From Bacteroidaceae bacterium (GTDB taxonomy: Bacteria; Bacteroidota; Bacteroidia; Bacteroidales; Bacteroidaceae): a stretch of 64,000 nucleotides of DNA. The stretch covers positions 124,001 to 188,000 of the forward strand of contig JAFQBG010000003.1 of the NCBI GenBank assembly GCA_017416705.1, in the 5' to 3' direction. Position numbers and translations under genes: made by a program. This document shows, in pieces, positions 60,101-64,000 of this stretch. Under the pieces are notes generated by a model. It saw nothing but the letters and a program-made list of their open reading frames with translations, made no database searches and had not been told where the DNA came from. Numbering within the stretch: the stretch's first letter is position 1; each line of letters begins with the position of its first letter.

Positions 60101-62472
60101 TAGTTGGGCTCATATCCCAAACTTTTTACGTATTCTACTGCTTCGTCAATATCCTCTTGTGTCTGGTTGTATGTACCATTGGAGTAATCGCCTATGAGTA
60201 CGTTATCCATTACTTCCAAATATCCGTGGGCGCGGAAGAACTCGGTGAGGTCGTCGCCTGATGCCACACAGCAGTGTTTGTAGAATTTAAGCAACGACTC
60301 GGAGCCGGCTATCTGTGAACCGTTTTGCAAGGGGTCGCGACGGCATAGCTCCATCAAACGGGGGAAGAACTGTGTGTTTTTACCGGCAAGGTGGTAGTAG
60401 AGCCACAGACGGTAGTACATGTGGGTGAGTGCCCAAATATTGTTGGTATAGGCGTTGTTGTCCTCGGTGTTATAGGCTTCCAACACGCTTTCCAATGAAC
60501 CCGAGCTGCCGTTAACACGCGATGTTGCCATACCCATGTACCACACTGCGATGTTCGCGTATAGGTTGTTTGTTACCTCGGTTTGGCCGTTTAGGTTTAT
60601 AATTCCTTGGTGTTGGTGGCCTATCTCGTGCGCGGGGCCCCATGTGTATCCTGCCACGTTGGCAATCCCGCCTATAATCTCCCCCAATGTATTATAGTGG
60701 TAGTTACAGTTTCTGTCGCCACCGCTCATGTAGCCGCTGTATGCTCCCAGAGCCACACCGTGGTGGTTGAAATACTCGCTGTAATCTACTTCGCCACAGA
60801 ATTGACGGTAGGTCAGTCCGTCTAATTCCGATTCTCCGGTGTAGTCGTATATCTCGGCTTTATCGCCTTCGTCTGTCCAGCGGGGGTACATATCGTTCAT
60901 GGTTGCCATTTGCGAGTCGCTGATGACACCCATGGTGGCAAGCTCCGACATGTGTATTCGGTCCCAAGCCTCCAACATGATGTTTATTTTTCCTGTCGAG
61001 GCATTCAGGCCCATTCCTGTGTAGCTGTCGTAGCTGCTGCTGTTGTTATAGGGCACGGAGGGGACGGATAAATTGTCCAGCCAATGGGCTATACCGTATT
61101 GGCTGTTTCCTTCGCTGTCGGTAATTGAATTCAATTCGAACTGCAATGTCTGACGGTGGCCAAGCAGGGTGAAGTCGGCTGTCGAGGCGCGCTCCTTGTA
61201 GTAGGTCCAGTCGGCGTCGTTATCCACATCGCCCCAAAGGTCTTCGGTAGATGTTTTATCGGCAAGGTAGTCGCCAATGGCATTGTAATAACCGTTGATG
61301 TGGCCACCCTCTATGTGTATTTTAAGCGGTTTGTAACTCGATAGCTTGTGGGGGAAGCGTGTGGCGTCGTCGGTGCCTGCGCTGTTGTATGTGTGAACCA
61401 CATAGTTTATCCACAATGCAGTGCCATCGGCAAGATAGGGGATTATGTTCAGTCCTTCATTTAATTCGGTGTAGTGCACCGAATTGTAATAATTTAATTG
61501 TCCGTGTCCGTTTATATGGCCAATCCATAGTTCGGCACCATCGAGTATGTCACCCTCTACCATTATATATATTGGTTGCATATAGTTTGCAAATATACCG
61601 GTGGGGTTGTCCATGTTGTTATGTCGGTTTATGCGCAGGAAACCGGTGATTTCGCCCTCAATACTATATGGCTCGTACATCTGCACGCGGAATTTCTTGG
61701 CGTAATCGCTGTCCCAACCCTCTTTTTCGGCTACGGCGTTATCCTCGGCCCAACTGTTGTCGCGCACTTTTTTCACTGTCTGTTGCAATGCGGCGGGCAG
61801 TGCGGCGTAGTTGGCATCGGCGGCTAAATCGTCGTCGGTCATGTCTGCGTAGCTGTCGTTGAGCGTGGTACATGCCTTGTCGCTGAAAATGTTGTATAGC
61901 GCAGTGGATATTGTGCTTATTTTCTCGTCGGTGGGAACGAACGCGGCTGCATCGGCCCAAGCCTGCTCTATCTCCTCTGTGGTTTTGTCAACCGTTGTAA
62001 TGGCCCACTGCGAAGCATCGCTTGTTGTCCATCCTACTATGCCGCCACCTTGGCTTGTGGCATAGTGGGCATAGCCGTAGCCTCCATGTGCTTCGCTCTT
62101 GAATACATTGTAGGTATCTACGGTTGAAAGGTCGAAATGGGTTTCTGTTGCAGAGTTATCGGCTGTTAACCCCCAAAAAGAACTTTGACCGTTGCCTTTA
62201 AGATAGGTTCCGGTTGCAAGATTACGCAGGGTGAAATAGTCTGCTGTAACTGTTGCATACCATAACTGTGACAATTGCTCACTGTTTGCGGTGACGCCAT
62301 ACACCGAATTAAGGCCGGTGGCAGCCATTGCAATGTTTGTGTTGCTCTTGTTGGTAAAGTGGTACACCTTGCCATCTTCAAGAGCCGATAGTTGGGCGTG
62401 TACTCCCATTGGCAGTAGAATTGCCATTAGCACAAGGAGCATGCGCCAACATTTCAGATGTTTTTTTTCCAT
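54199..62472 (-). CDS. Giant M60-family (enhancin-like) metallopeptidase with discoidin-type modules
   Basis: The start MEKKHLKCWRMLLVLMAILLPMGVHA gives a signal peptide and 2,757 residues; the earlier ATG lies in the leader. The M60 catalytic region spans about 230-800, with HEIGHQ (His615, Glu616, His619) and Glu632, matching HExxHx(8-24)E. Discoidin-type modules lie at about 1175-1325, 1430-1510 and 1950-2100, the first and third nearly copied. Helical FIVAR-like stretches separate them. A C-terminal IYDLSGRKLHE-type tail resembles surface-sorting ends. M60 enzymes cut mucin-type glycoproteins; that is inferred here. Confidence 0.93.
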   Translation of the reverse strand: MEKKHLKCWRMLLVLMAILLPMGVHAQLSALEDGKVYHFTNKSNTNIAMAATGLNSVYGVTANSEQLSQLWYATVTADYFTLRNLATGTYLKGNGQSSFWGLTADNSATETHFDLSTVDTYNVFKSEAHGGYGYAHYATSQGGGIVGWTTSDASQWAITTVDKTTEEIEQAWADAAAFVPTDEKISTISTALYNIFSDKACTTLNDSYADMTDDDLAADANYAALPAALQQTVKKVRDNSWAEDNAVAEKEGWDSDYAKKFRVQMYEPYSIEGEITGFLRINRHNNMDNPTGIFANYMQPIYIMVEGDILDGAELWIGHINGHGQLNYYNSVHYTELNEGLNIIPYLADGTALWINYVVHTYNSAGTDDATRFPHKLSSYKPLKIHIEGGHINGYYNAIGDYLADKTSTEDLWGDVDNDADWTYYKERASTADFTLLGHRQTLQFELNSITDSEGNSQYGIAHWLDNLSVPSVPYNNSSSYDSYTGMGLNASTGKINIMLEAWDRIHMSELATMGVISDSQMATMNDMYPRWTDEGDKAEIYDYTGESELDGLTYRQFCGEVDYSEYFNHHGVALGAYSGYMSGGDRNCNYHYNTLGEIIGGIANVAGYTWGPAHEIGHQHQGIINLNGQTEVTNNLYANIAVWYMGMATSRVNGSSGSLESVLEAYNTEDNNAYTNNIWALTHMYYRLWLYYHLAGKNTQFFPRLMELCRRDPLQNGSQIAGSESLLKFYKHCCVASGDDLTEFFRAHGYLEVMDNVLIGDYSNGTYNQTQEDIDEAVEYVKSLGYEPNYAVLLINDATGETGVQHDGTTARAMWDGSATAEYGSYLDVVDGTLSTDYTATMNEDGTVTMSGGEGAAGFLIFDENGELLAFANKSTFELSEEAKEALMQGTATISYVATDNTVADAEVDMTAMYKALLVDLMNEANDIIALSDDTYTRVGFYMYSAVKGIETALATAQTAIANGTGYGAAYEILKSEIEKFEALDKEDITIPFSYSGTFIIKSRRNDIMYLNESESQLVSLSSSADESAETTRWQFIESDTEGAYYIKSVSGYYLPAVTKSTSMTATQDDNLKGKYIVEDMNKGVGLFAIKVSPYGEFTNLHDPSHSPNKVVGWTHDADNSQWYLTKVEQDATELNTIKLEELIRQTEELINNTATIGFETTEIGLTTTQGSDYYIWCNAPQDGSDVADLLDNDPSSFFHSNWQSTTAPADGLDHHLTIELGNNAISMFQFHYQARSGDGLGDYPTTIKVQGSNDGTTYTDITTINPLNNGTVPQNGAEWTSETIQNEGYSYKYLRFMVTGTTTNKSKDGHIFFHMAEFDLLNVTSYTASYNSTYSTVNTSLAVDAYEKMWNALVLTKADDKTEDQLTTAYSELEDAYKALADAIELVDNNAIEDEKERLQDLLDETTTLIGQVGTANIQGERPIDLHGKIYAHEPYTIGGTSHDDYSSAENDYNLLDGNTATYFHSDYSSALPAIPYLQVDLGEGNEARNIIFQYTTRSTGACCPTEIKVYGRNFDLGDIATATTLNNITTATRIAVKNVSGTNNRFFAGTSNIAEFSESVIFVWEPVNESTAGSYYLRLESAGENGYIQTGTNGATLTMGAKSGAQTFYAVTPTTSGSGVTKFSGETLSPASASENIVRLAAKDDSKWINVAAAANAPYFANTEQFGGYTVHNIYLIEGDGSVTTEIATYTSTDGSNPLPTEIGTWNSGTVDAGAAYRFYKFAVTASESTNNYGHFFVMSEFGMTIPAVYEVSVDAAYTALVSEELLATTQTAANNASSMLEMATTVEQLQAQYDLLLAAKNTLSDAANNIEAIKAGLQEKIDATTLLYNKMAVVTDGTTTVSSDYTYTAVEAATLQATATELAEAQTVMDTEGLTADDIATATNELDVYYQKLLEWEDDNADRTELSSKIVELNNLLGTLTTTSDTETAIALQCTNANADYYIWTNAQEASEGPIANLLDNDSISFFHSNWSSTTAPADGLDHHLTVNLGNNAISSFKFHYQARSGSQLGSYPSTIKVQGSKDGEEYIDLAIIEPNTDAGKTPIDGEEWTSDVIGNGTPYSYLRFMVTATKWYNQTACTSQKDGHVFFHMAKFDLISTGEVSINDEYVSLNFDASLITDAFIEKTAKQVMHDSEHLSAEYNTAAIAELQAVIDALTIAKDYAALPVQLTTDTENPVLYNILINRAFNTSIKDVISYEGEGDAPSDKVAVEDFVLGDKYQGWYFTPAADGKVNILPMQGEGKMLSTNSYVEGTGKVVATEPDTEGYGYDWSIDAISDSEWYNISILNGETPNYLSNIYGKGNLLGFYNSDNTTDGGSQFKFELADYSKSDAYCTLYNYHVPLETVATGNYINTYSNGDAYNTAYNTATELLEGNNSDDDTYTTAYNTLKSTYEALEKNEIVDEDYYVIRSANPANNLAIIYGATDNMLYFNDSKTTTDPSCIWKITKVDGGYNFTNLNTGTSMIKLDAYYTTFSLSNIHNDSQDDDAPSTVVLEDLGKGQFRIKPGGTWLHAQSDGKIVRWYEGGLDSNSAWYIEPADETAVTRDLAVSKYEWTSLHLGYAVTIPDAVKAYYSTGVDGSDVELVEIADGVIPANTGVLINAPEGTYELKYTTTDVTYDDDNALIGCNHDIYVEAANSYTYYVLAIGASDNAALCYIYKEVSYDENGNMTFTENDDNGTHFKLPAHKVYLPVENATNIRSFGFRVIDGTTGIDGVTDVEGTSQSIYDLSGRKLHEVTAPGIYIVNGKKVFVNKVK

Positions 62473-62521
62473 TGATGTTTTTTTTAAAAAATATTTTACA
62501 AATAGTTGTACATGACACAAA

Positions 62522-62546
62522 TATTGCACATAGCGCATGTGCAATA
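62522..62546. promoter_or_regulatory. Operator-like inverted repeat upstream of the M60 gene
   Basis: TATTGCACAT and its complement ATGTGCAATA (10-bp arms) flank 5 bases, 50 bases upstream of the start codon. There is no T-run beside it, so it is a better candidate for a regulator site than a terminator. Confidence 0.5.
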
Positions 62547-62868
62547 CATTATTTTCTTATATTAAATTTACAAAAAAGATTTTAATAGACTAAGGAGTGG
62601 GGAATTAAAATATTCTTGAAAAATATTTTTTATACAAAACGGGAAAAAATAACCATAAAAAAGGGTCGTCTTAAATATCTAAAAAATATTTAATGTCCTA
62701 TTTTTCTTTTTATTCCGAATTTGCGGGACGTATTGGGTTTGTCTCGTTGGTTGGTAAATTTTCTTTACATATATAGCCCACACGATACCTGCTTTGCTGC
62801 GGAGACAGCCGACCATGGCAGTGCGAGTCTGCTGTGCCGGTGCCGGTTATGGAAAAAATCAGGTGGGG
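62547..62868. other. Non-coding region upstream of the M60 gene
   Basis: Very A/T-rich to about 62710, then GC-richer to the lipoprotein gene. No gene, promoter match or repeat was recognised. The promoter of the M60 gene should lie here but no TAnnTTYG box stood out. Confidence 0.4.
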
Positions 62869-63372
62869 TTAGTTTTGTATTATCAGGTAGCTGCCGTTTA
62901 GGAATACCCTGTATCGCCACAATACGCGTGAATTGCCTTCGATGGGTATGCCGCCGCTGTTCAGGTCGTACACGCTGCCGCAGTTGTGGCATGTGGCAAG
63001 CCCTATGTCGTCTATGTCCAGACGGTAGCGTGCCATGTCGCACTTGGGGCATGCCCAGTCGTATGCAAAAATTTCCCCTTCCTCTAACGACGGGGTGCCT
63101 ATTATGAAACCGCCAAGGCCGTACTGGAATTTTTGCCTTGCCTCTTGCTCGGTGAGTTCGTGGGTGTATGTGTTCCCTTGTGCATCGGTGGCTTCGTACG
63201 ATGTGCCGCTTTTTCTTTTTACGGTGATGAATTGTCCGTAGCTTGTCACTTGGTTAAAGGGTGGGAATGTTATGTCGCACGAAAAATTTGCCGCATATCC
63301 CGAGTAGGGCGACTCGCTGCACGCTGTCAGGAATAAAATGGCTGTCAGGGTTGTTATTATAAGTTTTCTCAT
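62869..63372 (-). CDS. Lipoprotein with two CxxC pairs
   Basis: The 167-residue protein has a lipoprotein signal (MRKLIITTLTAILFLTACSE, lipobox Cys18). It ends with a metal-site-like region DWACPKCDMARYRLD and ATCHNCGSVYDLNSGGIPIEG. Two CxxC pairs 22 residues apart suggest a zinc- or rubredoxin-like knuckle; a Rieske cluster is unlikely because the His ligands are absent. Relatives exist in Bacteroidales as uncharacterised proteins. It is 40 bases after argH on the same strand and may be co-transcribed. Confidence 0.75.
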   Translation of the reverse strand: MRKLIITTLTAILFLTACSESPYSGYAANFSCDITFPPFNQVTSYGQFITVKRKSGTSYEATDAQGNTYTHELTEQEARQKFQYGLGGFIIGTPSLEEGEIFAYDWACPKCDMARYRLDIDDIGLATCHNCGSVYDLNSGGIPIEGNSRVLWRYRVFLNGSYLIIQN

Positions 63373-63412
63373 CGGCTGTTTTTATAGAATAACGTGGCGT
63401 TGGTGCGGTTTC

Positions 63413-64000
63413 TTACTCCCTGCCAAGCAGTTTGTTTTCGGCGGTGGTGGCGGAGGCAAAGTCCATGGAGCCGTAGATGCTCTCCATGAGGGCGGCTATG
63501 CGGTCGTTGCACAGGTTGCCTATGCTTCCTTCGTGGGTGTGGCTTATATCCTTTTGTGCCACGAATGTGCCTTCCTCTATTTGCAAGCCCACTTTTTTGT
63601 AGGCATCGCGGAATGGCATGCCGGCGGCGGCAAGGCGGTTTACCTCCTCGACGCTGAACATGGCGTCGTAGCGTTTGTCGTCAAGGATGTTTTTGTTTAC
63701 CTCTATGCGTTCTATTATGTATGTTGCCATGCGCAGACACTCCAACAGCTCGTCGAATGCAGGCAGGAATACCTCCTTTATTATTTGCAAGTCGCGGAAA
63801 TAGCCGCAGGGCAGGTTGTTCATGATGAGTGTTATGTCGGTGGGGAGTGCTTGCAGACGGTTGCATCGCGCACGTAGCAGTTCGAACACGTCGGGGTTCT
63901 TTTTATGGGGCATGATGCTCGACCCTGTGGTACATTCGGCGGGCAGCTTGACAAATCCGAAATTCTGCGAATTGAACAGGCATGCGTCGAATGCCATCTT
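63413..64000 (-). CDS. argH: Argininosuccinate lyase (5' part outside window)
   Basis: ArgH splits argininosuccinate to arginine and fumarate. The window holds the last 195 codons (the frame is still open at the edge). The fumarase/aspartase signature GSSIMPHKKNPDVFELLR is present with the catalytic Ser loop, followed by AEMS-type helices such as FSVEEVNRLAAAGMPFRDAYKKVG. The first visible Met is not the true start. It is separated from the argR–argD operon by 32 kb. Confidence 0.95.
   Translation of the reverse strand, partial: KMAFDACLFNSQNFGFVKLPAECTTGSSIMPHKKNPDVFELLRARCNRLQALPTDITLIMNNLPCGYFRDLQIIKEVFLPAFDELLECLRMATYIIERIEVNKNILDDKRYDAMFSVEEVNRLAAAGMPFRDAYKKVGLQIEEGTFVAQKDISHTHEGSIGNLCNDRIAALMESIYGSMDFASATTAENKLLGRE

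Noticed and set aside
62869-63372. Rieske iron-sulfur protein
   Set aside because: The two motifs are CPKC and CHNC; a Rieske site needs one His in each ligand pair in CxH and CxxH form, which is absent.

Overview
The window is a chromosomal segment from a member of the Bacteroidota, most likely order Bacteroidales. The evidence is the gene order ftsX–DUF3098–uppP–truB–queA, an arginine cluster argR–GNAT–argG–argC–argD, S46 and M60 peptidases, DUF4369 and TRL-family lipoproteins, and promoters of the Bacteroidota type (TTG, about 20 bases, then TAnnTTTG or TAnnTTCG). Start codons generally lack a Shine-Dalgarno sequence. There are no rRNA or tRNA genes, no phage and no transposase; the region looks like core chromosome with a few accessory islands. 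Family assignments come from reading motifs; no database search was run.

Layout. 1–7.3 kb (minus): a DUF2795 protein, a corrinoid adenosyltransferase, a methyltransferase-like protein, metK behind a probable SAM-II riboswitch, then folK, queA, truB, uppP, DUF3098 and ftsX. 7.3–17.5 kb (mostly plus): pspC and the GDP-fucose genes gmd and fcl, minus-strand miaB, a thioesterase, a small membrane protein, an acetyl/succinyl-CoA transferase, a SpoU methyltransferase, nnr and a BASS-like transporter. 17.5–24.2 kb (minus): a beta-barrel protein and a six-gene operon of exported proteins (LPP20-like, DUF4384, transglutaminase-like, TRL lipoprotein, unknown, caspase-like), preceded by a small HTH regulator. 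24.5–27.2 kb: porin and SLC13 carboxylate transporter. 27.5–31.9 kb: arginine biosynthesis; argH is at the right edge. 32–40.7 kb: ino1, lpdA, an acyltransferase, a stand-alone MetH activation domain, pyrC, HIT, greA and a thioredoxin-fold lipoprotein. 40.8–51.6 kb: pnp, ddh, folB, B12-dependent nrdJ, dnaA, dgt and a lipoprotein. 51.7–62.5 kb: a DPP11-type S46 peptidase, a 56-residue peptide gene and a 2,757-residue M60 metallopeptidase. 62.9–64 kb: a double-CxxC lipoprotein and partial argH.

Themes. Several genes depend on cobalamin (adenosyltransferase, NrdJ, MetH activation domain). Two exported peptidases suggest use of host or dietary protein and glycoprotein. The gmd/fcl pair makes GDP-L-fucose for surface glycans.

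The most unusual features are non-coding or accessory. (1) A dispersed element with terminal inverted repeats (four full copies, 87 to about 195 bp) always sits 1–25 bases upstream of a start codon, in the same orientation to the gene (nnr, ino1, folB, S46). (2) A second repeat carries nested palindromes and a complete promoter; it is in tandem before pspC–gmd–fcl and single before dgt. (3) The exported caspase/transglutaminase operon. (4) The SAM-II-like leader of metK, with an 8-nt alternative pairing partner next to a U-tract.
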